DNA from: a virus
DNA: 22,913 nucleotides
Strand: one strand, 5' to 3'
IMG/VR virus record: IMGVR_UViG_3300031757_000763
Coordinates: 1-22,913 of that record
The translations under genes and the position numbers were made by a program. Positions 8,208 through 16,288 of the stretch are shown one piece after another (the stretch's first letter is position 1; every line of letters begins with the position of its first letter). The notes beneath the pieces are model-generated. The model made no database searches and was not told the origin of the DNA. It worked only from the letters and a program-made list of their open reading frames with translations.

Positions 8208-9233
8208 ATGATCGGCGCATACTACAAAAGTCGAAAATGGGCTTTGTGGGCCTGGGGCGGTGGTGCCTTACTTATTGCATCTTTATGGATTCAAGTACAA
8301 ATAACTGTAGCCATAAACACATGGTACGGTGGATTTTATAACTTATTACAACAAGCAGGCGATTATAAAGATAAAGCTGACGTAGGTACAGCATTATTTT
8401 ACAATAAATTAATTAGTTTCGAATACTGGACTAGTGGATTACAAGGCGAACCCTCATTTGCCGTTTTAGCATTTCCCTACGTATTATTAGCAGTTGCAAC
8501 AGGATGGTTTACCCGTCTATATGGATTGCGGTGGCGTGAAGCAATTACATTTGATTACATTCCACGATGGCGTAATGTTAAAACTGAAATAGAAGGTGCT
8601 AGTCAGCGTATTCAAGAAGATTGTAATAGATTTGCTCGTATTGTAGAAGGTTTAGGATTACAAGTTGTACGAGCTATAATGACGTTGGTAGCTTTTATTC
8701 CTGTATTATGGGCATTAAGTGATGCAGTTACAATTCCATGGTTTAGTGATATTCCAGGTTCTTTAGTATGGACCGCTTTAGTTGTATCATTAGGTGGTAT
8801 TGTTATTTCATGGTTTGTTGGGTGGAAACTTCCAGGACTAGAATATAATAATCAAAAGGTAGAAGCCGCATTTAGAAAAGATTTAGTACTAGGTGAAGAC
8901 GATAAAGCCAATTACGCACAACCAGAAACACTATGGAGTTTATTTACTGGTATACGATTTAACTATCACAGACTTTATATGCATTATGGCTACTTTGACA
9001 CTTGGCGTATTACTTACGATCAATTTATGATTATTGTACCATATTTAATTGTAGGACCTAGCTTATTTACAGGTGCTATATTATTAGGTGTAGTAGTACA
9101 AGTATCAAATGCTTTCCAAAAGGTTCATGGGGGCTTTGCTTTATTTTTAGAAAACTGGACCACTATTACAGAGCTTCGCAGTATATGGAAGCGTCTACAC
9201 GAGTTCGAACGTAACTTGACCAAGTATGCATAA
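8208..9233 (+). CDS. SbmA/BacA-family inner-membrane peptide transporter
   Basis: A 341-residue polytopic membrane protein closely resembling E. coli SbmA. The diagnostic stretches EGASQRIQED (129-138), KLPGLEYNNQKVEAAFRKDL (207-226), LGEDD and RLYMHYGYFDTWRI are near-identical to the bacterial family. Likely membrane segments are at about 12-34, 82-105, 151-175, 186-206 and 272-299. SbmA/BacA proteins import peptides such as microcin B17, proline-rich antimicrobial peptides and bleomycin using the proton gradient and have no ATPase domain; none is encoded nearby. It is about 65 residues shorter at the N-terminus than E. coli SbmA. The start has no clear Shine-Dalgarno sequence. It lies 13 bases after the YHYH gene, inside the late structural block, which is odd for a metabolic gene. 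Family is very likely; purpose in infection is unknown. Confidence 0.93.
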   Translation: MIGAYYKSRKWALWAWGGGALLIASLWIQVQITVAINTWYGGFYNLLQQAGDYKDKADVGTALFYNKLISFEYWTSGLQGEPSFAVLAFPYVLLAVATGWFTRLYGLRWREAITFDYIPRWRNVKTEIEGASQRIQEDCNRFARIVEGLGLQVVRAIMTLVAFIPVLWALSDAVTIPWFSDIPGSLVWTALVVSLGGIVISWFVGWKLPGLEYNNQKVEAAFRKDLVLGEDDKANYAQPETLWSLFTGIRFNYHRLYMHYGYFDTWRITYDQFMIIVPYLIVGPSLFTGAILLGVVVQVSNAFQKVHGGFALFLENWTTITELRSIWKRLHEFERNLTKYA

Positions 9234-9238
9234 TATCC

Positions 9239-9247
9239 GATAAATAC
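9239..9247 (+). promoter_or_regulatory. Late-promoter-like motif GATAAATAC
   Basis: GATAAATAC lies in the 38-base gap after the transporter gene and 24 bases before the ATG at 9272. It has the ATAAATA core of T4-type late promoters and probably drives the large hydrolase/Ig-like protein. Confidence 0.5.
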
Positions 9248-9271
9248 TGTAAGAAGTAGGATATAAAGCAT

Positions 9272-12200
9272 ATGGCAAATTTACCTGTTTGGACACAACT
9301 ATCAGGACATACACTAGCAACTTTAGAGGAAAGATTAACTACAACAGTTATTCTACCTTTAGACCCTTCTAGTGCTGATCTTGGGGGATTATTTAACCCT
9401 GAATCAACCGCGTTAAGTAGCGACCCCTTACCTACACTAACAAATTCAACAGACATAGATATAACTAAAACTTGGTCACAAGAACCTGGTGGATATACAT
9501 ATCCTGTATCTATAAGAGTTCCTACTATTCCTGCTCTCACAAATAAAAAAGTACCAGTAGCTATATTGCTACATGGAGATAGTGGAACAGGTAGTAATGA
9601 AATTACTACTTGGGAAAACTATTTAGGTGATCATATTTTAGTTGCTCCAACAGGATATAACAATACATGGAATGTTGCAACTGAAACATCTAAAGCACCT
9701 GATATTGATATGCTTAAAGATTTAATTACAGCATTAAAAGGATTTAATAATGTTGACGACAACAGAATAAAATTTGTTGGATTTGATACTGGTGCAGGAT
9801 TAGTGAACAGAGCATTTATTGAAATTGGCGACGTAGATATCTATTCATATGTAACTATTGGTTCACAATTATTTGATCCACAATATCGTAACGATACATT
9901 TTTCGCTCCGGCAACACAAACTGGACCTGATGCTACTGATTATAATACAGCTACAATTCCATTACAAGATAAAAGATGGTTAACAATTCATGGAGAAAAT
10001 GATACTGTTATTCCATACGGTGGTGGTCTTGCTAATAGTGTAACATTTTTATCTGCACAAGACTCAACATTTGTTTTAGCAAAAAGTCAAGGATACACAG
10101 GTGGTATAATTCCAGATGCAGGCGGAGTATTTTACGGAACAAATCAAACATACTACTATAGCTACTTAGGTGGGCGAGTAACACATTACAAAACTGGAAC
10201 AGGACATACAGTAGAAACGTTTATGCAAGAAATTGTTCAAGGATTTATGACGTATGTATACACTACTGCTCCAAACATATTTTTAGAAGCAGGTTCTATT
10301 ACAACTATTCAACTTAATACAAGTATTGTAAGTTTAATAAGTGGACAATTACCTGCAGGAATGAGATTAGAAGAAAATCAAATTGTAGGAACACCATTTG
10401 AAGTACAACGTAGTACTACATTTGAATTTGTATTACGTGCAACAAATTCTTCTGGAATTGCTGATAGAACATATAATATTATTGTAAATGGTCCTGATGA
10501 ACCGGTCTGGACAACTAATGAAGGTAAACTTCCAATAGGACCTAATAATTCTTTTTATATTATAGATAGCAGTATTGTTGATTTCCAACTTTCTGCAATT
10601 GATCCGGATCTACCAGCAGGAGATGAACTTGAATATTTTATTGCTGACGGAGATGGCACACTACCTCCAGGTATAACATTAACTGAAGAAGGTAGACTTA
10701 TAGGAATTGTTGATCCTATTTTAGCATTAGATCTTAGATCTGGTAGCGGCTTTTATGATACTACACAATTTGATAGTTTTCCATTCGACTTTGGATTAAG
10801 AAGTGCTAATGGTTATGAAAGTTTCTTTTATGATACCACAGGGTATGATAAATCTATTCCAACACGAAGTCCAAAAAAACTTAATAGATTTTTTGAATTT
10901 AAAGTAAGTGTTAGTGACGGTGATACAGTTGTAAAAAGAAAATTTATAATATTCTTAGTTGGTGATGATTTCTTACGTGCAGATAATACAGTTATGCAAG
11001 TTGGTACAGGAATATTTACAGCTGATAATACATTCCTTAGAACGCCTGTTTGGTTAACACCAGCAGACATTGGTTATAAACGAGCAAATAATTATGTAAC
11101 AATTTACTTAGATGTATTTGATCCTAATACTATTGTTGGAGAACTAGGATATTATTTAGAACAATATAATGACGATGCAAGTCCTAGTGTGTTACCTCCA
11201 GGAATGGCATTAGATGTTAGTACTGGAGAAATTGCAGGACGAGTTCCATATCAACCAGCAGTTACTAAAGAATATAAATTTACAGTTGAAGCAAGACGCT
11301 TTACTAGTCAAGCAACATTATTAGCGGCAAAGCAAAAAACATTTACAGTTAAAATATTAGGCGAGGTTGAAAGTTCTATTGTATGGATAACTATGCCAGA
11401 CCTAGGAACTATTAAAGCAAACTTTATTAGTACATTTAACGTAGCGGCAAAAATAACTGCTCAATCAATTAGTAGTAAAGTATTATATAGAATCATTAGC
11501 GGAGAATTACCTCCAGGATTAAAATTAAATCCAAATGGAGAAATTGTTGGTAAAGTAAATCAATTTAGAAACCAAGATTCTGTCTCAGGTGAATGGACTA
11601 AAGGTTTAACAACGATTGATAATAATTTACTATTACTTGATGGTTCTACAACTACTGTTGATCGCAAGTTTGTATTTGAGGTTGAAGCACGAGATCGTTT
11701 TGGATTTAGTGTTTTATCACAGAACTATAATATTATAGTTACTGATCCTGACAATATCAGTTACAGTAACTTATCTGTTAAACCTTTCTTAAAACCGGCA
11801 CAGCGTACAACTTATAATAACTTTATCGGAGATCCTAATATTTTTACTCCTGATAAAATTTATAGACCTAATGATCCAGCATTTGGTTTACAAAAACAAA
11901 TTAAAATGTTAATATATGCTGGAATTGAAACTAAAGATGTTCGTGAATATGTTGCAGTATCAAGACAGAATCATTCTAAAAAACGATTTAAATTAGGTTC
12001 AGTTAAAACAGCAGTAGCTAAAAAAGCCGGAACAAATGATGTTCAATATGAAGTAGTTTATTTAGAAGTAATTGATCCATATGATTTTCCACCGCAGGCT
12101 GGGGTACCAGAAACAAAAGTTAGATCTTCTTTAACTATCAAAACTAGACAAGAGATTACTGTAGATAGTGTTGACTATGAAGCATTTGATGATGTTTCTA

Positions 12201-12790
12201 AAGAAGGTGCCGGTGTTGCAGTATTTGAAATAGAAAATGCAATAGGACAAAAAGTTCAAGTAGTAGCATTTGGAAACGATCTTGAAATTATTACTAGAAA
12301 TAATGGAACAGTAATACTTGATGCAAACGGGACAATTCTTGTACAATTACAAAATGGAAATATTATACAAGCTGGAACTATTGCTACAACAACAAGTGAC
12401 CCATTTAGATTTAGACCTAAATTTACTCCAGTTAAAACTGATAGTGATGCTATAAGAATTGACCAAGCATATAATACTCAACGCTATATCAGTAATGTAA
12501 CAAATATGCGTGAAAATATAAAAACAGTTGGGCTTACTGAACGCGATTTCCTACCATTATGGATGACTACGGCCCAGGGCACTTCAGTTCAAGAATTAGG
12601 ATTCATAACGGCTATTCCATTATGTTTTTGTAAGCCTGGAGAAAGTGCCACTATAGCATTAAATATCGCTAATAGCGCCTTCAATTTTAGGGTACTAGAC
12701 TTTGAAATTGATAGATATATAATAGATGCTACAAAAGGAAATAGCTATGAACAATATATACCATTCGGGAACTATGCCTTTAATGTTTAA
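9272..12790 (+). CDS. Large structural protein: alpha/beta-hydrolase-like domain plus Ig-like repeats
   Basis: A 1172-residue protein. Residues ~75-330 look like an alpha/beta hydrolase of the esterase/depolymerase type: oxyanion-type LLHGDSGTG (99-107), a nucleophile-elbow position VGFDTGAG (169-176), acid-like HGENDTVIPYGGG with D244, and GTGHTVETF with H312. The usual G-x-S-x-G serine is Asp (D172, codon 9785-9787). From ~335 on there are putative Ig-like (He_PIG-type) repeats, each with a LP-G-L...G-I-G core: about 357-372, 463-480, 636-655 and 750-766. The C-terminal ~350 residues are unassigned. The AAGTAGGA purine stretch supports the ATG at 9272. It is probably a fibre or adhesin that binds or modifies a host-surface polymer. 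Domain calls are good; activity is uncertain because of the Asp. Confidence 0.82.
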   Translation: MANLPVWTQLSGHTLATLEERLTTTVILPLDPSSADLGGLFNPESTALSSDPLPTLTNSTDIDITKTWSQEPGGYTYPVSIRVPTIPALTNKKVPVAILLHGDSGTGSNEITTWENYLGDHILVAPTGYNNTWNVATETSKAPDIDMLKDLITALKGFNNVDDNRIKFVGFDTGAGLVNRAFIEIGDVDIYSYVTIGSQLFDPQYRNDTFFAPATQTGPDATDYNTATIPLQDKRWLTIHGENDTVIPYGGGLANSVTFLSAQDSTFVLAKSQGYTGGIIPDAGGVFYGTNQTYYYSYLGGRVTHYKTGTGHTVETFMQEIVQGFMTYVYTTAPNIFLEAGSITTIQLNTSIVSLISGQLPAGMRLEENQIVGTPFEVQRSTTFEFVLRATNSSGIADRTYNIIVNGPDEPVWTTNEGKLPIGPNNSFYIIDSSIVDFQLSAIDPDLPAGDELEYFIADGDGTLPPGITLTEEGRLIGIVDPILALDLRSGSGFYDTTQFDSFPFDFGLRSANGYESFFYDTTGYDKSIPTRSPKKLNRFFEFKVSVSDGDTVVKRKFIIFLVGDDFLRADNTVMQVGTGIFTADNTFLRTPVWLTPADIGYKRANNYVTIYLDVFDPNTIVGELGYYLEQYNDDASPSVLPPGMALDVSTGEIAGRVPYQPAVTKEYKFTVEARRFTSQATLLAAKQKTFTVKILGEVESSIVWITMPDLGTIKANFISTFNVAAKITAQSISSKVLYRIISGELPPGLKLNPNGEIVGKVNQFRNQDSVSGEWTKGLTTIDNNLLLLDGSTTTVDRKFVFEVEARDRFGFSVLSQNYNIIVTDPDNISYSNLSVKPFLKPAQRTTYNNFIGDPNIFTPDKIYRPNDPAFGLQKQIKMLIYAGIETKDVREYVAVSRQNHSKKRFKLGSVKTAVAKKAGTNDVQYEVVYLEVIDPYDFPPQAGVPETKVRSSLTIKTRQEITVDSVDYEAFDDVSKEGAGVAVFEIENAIGQKVQVVAFGNDLEIITRNNGTVILDANGTILVQLQNGNIIQAGTIATTTSDPFRFRPKFTPVKTDSDAIRIDQAYNTQRYISNVTNMRENIKTVGLTERDFLPLWMTTAQGTSVQELGFITAIPLCFCKPGESATIALNIANSAFNFRVLDFEIDRYIIDATKGNSYEQYIPFGNYAFNV

Positions 12791-12794
12791 AGGC

Positions 12795-12802
12795 GATAAA
12801 TA
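12795..12802 (+). promoter_or_regulatory. Late-promoter-like motif GATAAATA
   Basis: GATAAATA sits in the 28-base gap before the ATG at 12819, with 16 bases between. It has the T4-type late-promoter core and is followed by a good SD (GAGAGGA). Confidence 0.5.
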
Positions 12803-12818
12803 ATAGAGAGGAACACAA

Positions 12819-13385
12819 ATGGCAAGTAATATCGACAATACCAGCATTGATGCTACATATCCAATAGCAGGACAGGATAATGATAGCCAAGGCTTTCGTA
12901 ACAATTTTAGCACTATAAAGAATAACTTTACTGCGGCTAAAAGTGAGATCGAAGACTTACAGACAAATACAGCCAAATTAAATGCTACCAATGACTTTTT
13001 AGGTAATGACATTACTGGCGGAAATCTTGTCAGTAACACAGAAAAACTATATGCTGGTGGAACAATAGTTGCTCCTCAAAATGTTAGTTTTGCAAATGGT
13101 AATTTTCAAACATTTACTATAGGGGGCAATATAACACTAACTTTTACAGATTGGCCTGTTACTAATAAAGTTGCTAAGATTCGTGTAATGATATTAAACA
13201 CACTTGGTGACAGTACTGCTAGAACACTTACTTGGGCAACAGAAGGTGGTGGAACAATTAAATATTCCTCAGGATTTCCAAGTCCATTTACTGTAGCAGA
13301 TGATGTAAATCCAGAAGTGATTGACGTTTGGAGCTCAGATCAAGGTACTACAGTATTTGCTCATTACGTCGGTACATTTACTTAA
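12819..13385 (+). CDS. Small virion structural protein
   Basis: A 188-residue protein. The N-terminal ~60 residues (IDATYPIAGQDNDSQGFRNNFSTIKNNFTAAKSEIEDLQ) form a motif seen in structural proteins of marine T4-like phages and end in a short predicted coiled coil. The rest is beta-rich (FQTFTIGGNITLTFTDWP...VIDVWSSDQGTTVFAHYVG), which resembles the C-terminal domain of fibre-associated proteins. No catalytic residues are apparent. It is the last gene of the fibre block and has its own late-promoter-like motif and SD. It is likely part of a fibre or neck appendage; the exact role is unknown. Confidence 0.72.
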   Translation: MASNIDNTSIDATYPIAGQDNDSQGFRNNFSTIKNNFTAAKSEIEDLQTNTAKLNATNDFLGNDITGGNLVSNTEKLYAGGTIVAPQNVSFANGNFQTFTIGGNITLTFTDWPVTNKVAKIRVMILNTLGDSTARTLTWATEGGGTIKYSSGFPSPFTVADDVNPEVIDVWSSDQGTTVFAHYVGTFT

Positions 13386-13395
13386 TAGGTAGGGT

Positions 13396-13620
13396 ATGCT
13401 ACACCCATTTACTCAAAACGTTTCAGAACTCACTTTAAAAGAAATAGACGCTAAAATTTCAGATTTAACTAAAAAATTTTTCCAAACCCGAAACCCCGAC
13501 GCAAAAAGCCAAATCCAATTACTGCTCAACAGCTATAAATTGGAAGTCAGCGAACGCCAAATTAAAGCAAGACTGAATAATGACAATAAAGGTCTTGACA
13601 AACTGATTGATATCAGTTAA
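13396..13620 (+). CDS. Small conserved phage protein, unknown function
   Basis: A 74-residue hydrophilic, helical protein (ELTLKEIDAKISDLTKKFF, then QIQLLLNSYKLEVSERQIKARLN) probably forming a helical hairpin or coiled coil. The SD TAGGTAGGG lies just before the ATG, 10 bases after the structural gene. The coding strand is more C-rich than its neighbours (runs of CCC and CCAAA around 13484-13525). Similar short proteins occur in T4-like phages, but I do not know a function. No membrane segment or metal motif is visible. Confidence 0.7.
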   Translation: MLHPFTQNVSELTLKEIDAKISDLTKKFFQTRNPDAKSQIQLLLNSYKLEVSERQIKARLNNDNKGLDKLIDIS

Positions 13621-13632
13621 AATACTTTATAA

Positions 13633-14190
13633 ATGAGAAACATGAAAGTAGACGATCTCGGTGTACCACGATTCACCAATCAAGATATTGTAAATTTAAT
13701 TTACGAAGGAAATAGTGATAAGCTCTCTAAGATATTAGTAGAGCCTAATCGTGACGCCAATCTATACAATAAATCTATTAAAGAACTTGGTTTTAACTTT
13801 TTACCATTAAAAGAATACCAACCACTCTCGTACGATAAGAAACAATTTGATGACGCTTTACAGTCACAATGGTTTATGCCGGACAAGTATAAAGATTTAG
13901 ATATACATAAATGGATGTATGCTCAACTGCAAGACGAACTTGACAAAGAACAAATTGGTGATACAGAAGAATGGATGCGAACTGAAGCAGAATATATTGA
14001 GTACGAAAAACGTGGACTACTTAACTTACTAAGATTTCTTATATATTTGGTAGACATAATGAGAGAAAATAACATAGTATGGGGTGTAGGACGAGGATCT
14101 AGTGTAGCAAGTTATATCCTATACTTAATTGGTATTCATAAAATTAACTCAATCCAGTATGAGCTAGACTGGCATGAGTTCATGAGATAA
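13633..14190 (+). CDS. DnaE-like fragment (DNA polymerase III alpha palm N-terminal motif)
   Basis: A 185-residue protein. Residues ~117-185 resemble the start of the polymerase core of bacterial DNA polymerase III alpha: a Glu-rich helix, EKRGLLNLLRFLIYLVDIMRENNI, then VWGVGRGSSVASYILYLIGIHKI (148-170) and YELDWHEFMR. In DnaE the GRGS loop binds the incoming nucleotide, and the catalytic PD-x-D aspartates come shortly after FERFL. Here the protein ends at HEFMR, so the catalytic part is absent. It cannot be a polymerase alone; it may bind nucleotides or the replication complex. The first ~110 residues are unassigned. The start could instead be ATG 13642, because TATAAATG at 13628-13635 runs through the first ATG. 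The gene lies 12 bases after the small upstream gene. Confidence 0.7.
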   Translation: MRNMKVDDLGVPRFTNQDIVNLIYEGNSDKLSKILVEPNRDANLYNKSIKELGFNFLPLKEYQPLSYDKKQFDDALQSQWFMPDKYKDLDIHKWMYAQLQDELDKEQIGDTEEWMRTEAEYIEYEKRGLLNLLRFLIYLVDIMRENNIVWGVGRGSSVASYILYLIGIHKINSIQYELDWHEFMR

Positions 14191-14194
14191 ATAC
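14186..14194 (+). promoter_or_regulatory. Late-promoter-like motif GATAAATAC
   Basis: GATAAATAC overlaps the stop codon of the DnaE-like gene and ends 20 bases before the ATG at 14215. The core matches the T4-type late promoter, and a strong SD (AGGAG, 14204-14208) follows. It would drive the lysine-rich protein, GroES, MazG and the oxygenases. Confidence 0.5.
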
Positions 14195-14214
14195 GTACAT
14201 AATAGGAGATCATA

Positions 14215-14646
14215 ATGGCAGTTAAACAAACCGGTCGTAAACAACACGTATCAATGCAAGGTAAAAGAATTGATATGGACTTGTTACGCCAAAAAAATGA
14301 ATTGACACCAGCAGTAGGTAACGTTCGTGTTAATGCTCGCGGTGACGAATTAGGCCCTGGCGGCAAAATTGTTCGTAAGCGTGAAGAAGTCATGGCCGAC
14401 TATTACAGAGACCATCCACAAGCAGTTCCAGATGAAATTCCTGGTCGTGGAGTTAACGTTGTTGAAAAAGAAGCAACAGTAGTACCTAAAAAAGCAACTA
14501 CTAAAGCTAAAGCTAAAGTTTCTAAAACAACAAAAGTTAAAGAAGCAGAAGCAGTTGAAGTTAAAACTGAAGAGCAACCCTACGATCGAGGCGGTCAAGA
14601 CTGGGTTGAAGATGCTGATGGCAACTTTGTAAATAAAGGTGACTAA
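14215..14646 (+). CDS. Lysine-rich conserved phage protein, unknown function
   Basis: A 143-residue basic protein. The first ~80 residues (TGRKQHVSMQGKRIDMDLLRQKNELTPAVGNVRVNARGDELGPGGKIVRKREEVMADYYR) resemble a protein conserved in T4-like marine phages. Residues ~85-120 are an unstructured Lys/Ala/Val-rich linker, and the end is acidic (GGQDWVEDADGNFVNKGD). No domain of known function is recognised. The strong SD and late-type promoter suggest high late expression, which would fit a virion or DNA-associated protein, but that is inference. Two bases separate it from the GroES gene. Confidence 0.68.
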   Translation: MAVKQTGRKQHVSMQGKRIDMDLLRQKNELTPAVGNVRVNARGDELGPGGKIVRKREEVMADYYRDHPQAVPDEIPGRGVNVVEKEATVVPKKATTKAKAKVSKTTKVKEAEAVEVKTEEQPYDRGGQDWVEDADGNFVNKGD

Positions 14647-14648
14647 CA

Positions 14649-15050
14649 ATGGATTTAGGACTGATGGGTGGGCCCCCAAGGGCTATCACAGTTTACAAAG
14701 GTCACGTTAGACCAATACATGACCGAGTAATTGTTCGTCAAATGAACTTTGACGAAATGGTAACTAAAGGTGGAATTATACTTCCTTCCGACGACGGTAA
14801 GTCACACGGTGTTAAACCACGTTGGGGTAAAGTGTATGCTAAAGGCCACGAGAATAAAGATGAATTTGAAGTAGGTGACTGGGTACTTGTAGAACATGGA
14901 CGTTGGACAAGAGGATTTAATATGGAACTTCCAGATGAAGAAGAAGTTGCTGTTCTGCGTACAATAGAAGCTGAAGGTATTTTAGCCTGGCAAAAAGAAG
15001 ACCCAGATAATGCTTATCTAGGCGATATGGACCAAGAGAGTATTATTTAA
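14649..15050 (+). CDS. groES: GroES-like co-chaperonin
   Basis: A 133-residue Cpn10 family protein. The core starts at VRPIHDRVIV (20-29), followed by the mobile loop (31-46) with the GGIILP hydrophobic contact (41-46) that docks onto GroEL. The rest is the beta barrel, including WGKVYAKGHENKDEFEVGDWVLVEHGRWTRGF. It would cap the host GroEL chamber, the job gp31 does in T4 for folding the major capsid protein; no GroEL is encoded in this window. The first ~18 residues and the last ~25 (ILAWQKEDPDNAYLGDMD) extend beyond bacterial GroES of ~97 residues. The SD AAGGTGAC lies at the end of the previous gene. Confident assignment. Confidence 0.93.
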   Translation: MDLGLMGGPPRAITVYKGHVRPIHDRVIVRQMNFDEMVTKGGIILPSDDGKSHGVKPRWGKVYAKGHENKDEFEVGDWVLVEHGRWTRGFNMELPDEEEVAVLRTIEAEGILAWQKEDPDNAYLGDMDQESII

Positions 15051-15051
15051 A

Positions 15052-15486
15052 ATGGGTGGGTACGATCTCCCAAAGGTGCTTATGTTGGATTTAAAACGAT
15101 ATGAAGAATTCGTTGAAAAAGTTACATCAGTAGAAAGTAACAAGTCTGGTGCATTTTTTGGACGAGTACAAGAATTAGAAAATGCAACAGGTGTTAACAT
15201 TCCATTGTTATTAACTGCATCTATTGGATTGTCAAGTGAAGGAGGAGAATTTAGTGAAATTGTTAAAAAATGCTTGTTCCAAGGTAAACCACTTAACGAT
15301 GAAACTGTATTTCATCTCAAGCGAGAACTTGGTGATATTATGTGGTATTGGTCTAGTGCTTGTCGCTCTCTTGGGCTTGATCCTAATGAGGTAATTGAAG
15401 AAAATGTCAAAAAACTCGAATCAAGATATCCAGGAGGAAAGTTTAACATCAACGACTCCGAAAACAGACAAGACGGCGACCTTTGA
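15052..15486 (+). CDS. mazG: MazG-like nucleoside triphosphate pyrophosphohydrolase
   Basis: A 144-residue all-alpha NTP pyrophosphohydrolase-type protein. The metal-binding motif reads E63-G-G-E66 in LSSEGGEFSEIVKK and E92-L-G-D95 in RELGDIMWYW, matching the E-x2-E...E-x2-D pattern of MazG. It ends with the family-typical KLESRYPGGKF. Such enzymes hydrolyse dNTPs or ppGpp-like nucleotides to monophosphates; phage MazG proteins are thought to alter host nucleotide pools or the stringent response. It begins one base after the GroES stop. The 3' end overlaps the next gene by 83 bases, an unusually long overlap here. An AGGAGG at 15432-15437 lies inside the coding region (PGG codons). Confidence 0.88.
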   Translation: MGGYDLPKVLMLDLKRYEEFVEKVTSVESNKSGAFFGRVQELENATGVNIPLLLTASIGLSSEGGEFSEIVKKCLFQGKPLNDETVFHLKRELGDIMWYWSSACRSLGLDPNEVIEENVKKLESRYPGGKFNINDSENRQDGDL

Positions 15487-16288
15487 ATCAAAAAATGTTT
15501 ATGTTATAGACGACATTGTTCCGGACTGGCTCCACAAACAAGCTAAAGAAACAATATTAAACTTTCCATTAAGATTCGGTCATAGAGGACTAGGTCCTTA
15601 TCAAGGTTATCAATTCTGGAGTGAACAATGGGGTGACTCAGTTGGTACTGATCCGCAAGAGGCTCCTTGGGAATTATGGGCTATATGGTTAGTATTAAAT
15701 GAAAATAGAAAACTTATTGCTCCTAATGTATGCAATCTTCAATGCAATCAAATACAAGTAAATTTAACAACTAAAAAACACGCTGGCGGACTACACGTCG
15801 ATGTTACGACCAATGCACCTGCATATACTATGGTTTATCTTTTACATGGTGATACTGGAATGGAATTTTGGTCTAACAATCCTGAACATTTAAATCCTAA
15901 ATTAGCAGAACTATCTCATGGTGTAACTAAAGGAAGAGTTACAGAAGCAGAAGTAGATGCTGAATTACAACGAACAAAAGACATGGCTCGGAAAAGTGGG
16001 GGCTTCAGATCAAAAGATGCTACATGGTATGACGATGATTATGCAAATCATCAAGGCGATCTAGATTCATATAAATTTCATTCTGTTCCTTTTAAAGAAA
16101 ATAGAATGGTTATATTTCCTAGCAAATATATACATCAAGGATTACCTCCAAAAGAAATAAGCCCACGTGTTACTATAGGTTATATTTTTAGTGGAGAAGC
16201 TACACCGTTTATGAAAGAACGTAAAGTACTTCACCCAATCTTTGAAGATGCTTGGGACTCAAATTGGAACAATAATGAACAAAAATAA
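15404..16288 (+). CDS. 2-oxoglutarate/Fe(II)-dependent oxygenase, longer paralogue
   Basis: A 294-residue protein from ATG 15404; an upstream in-frame TTG at 15395 is also possible. The double-stranded beta-helix oxygenase fold is shown by the iron-binding H131-x-D133 (GGLHVDV), distal H244 (YIHQGLPP) and 2-oxoglutarate-binding R255 (SPRVTIGYIF). The YxxxYLLHGDTGMEFW strand lies between these. It belongs to the prolyl-hydroxylase-like group common in marine phages. Substrates may be protein, nucleotide or small molecule; none can be named. Compared with its neighbour it carries a charged insert of ~65 residues at ~161-225 and an extra N-terminal arm. It overlaps mazG by 83 bases and the next oxygenase by 14. 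Family is confident; the start is less certain. Confidence 0.87.
   Translation: MSKNSNQDIQEESLTSTTPKTDKTATFESKNVYVIDDIVPDWLHKQAKETILNFPLRFGHRGLGPYQGYQFWSEQWGDSVGTDPQEAPWELWAIWLVLNENRKLIAPNVCNLQCNQIQVNLTTKKHAGGLHVDVTTNAPAYTMVYLLHGDTGMEFWSNNPEHLNPKLAELSHGVTKGRVTEAEVDAELQRTKDMARKSGGFRSKDATWYDDDYANHQGDLDSYKFHSVPFKENRMVIFPSKYIHQGLPPKEISPRVTIGYIFSGEATPFMKERKVLHPIFEDAWDSNWNNNEQK

Noticed and set aside
15432-15437. AGGAGG inside mazG as the ribosome-binding site for the oxygenase
   Set aside because: No in-frame ATG, GTG or TTG lies at a suitable distance downstream, and the bases are explained by MazG codons for a conserved PGG.
16242-16274. Upstream ATG as start of the second oxygenase
   Set aside because: The added residues have no counterpart in the paralogue and extend the overlap; ATG 16275 aligns with the start of the shared domain.
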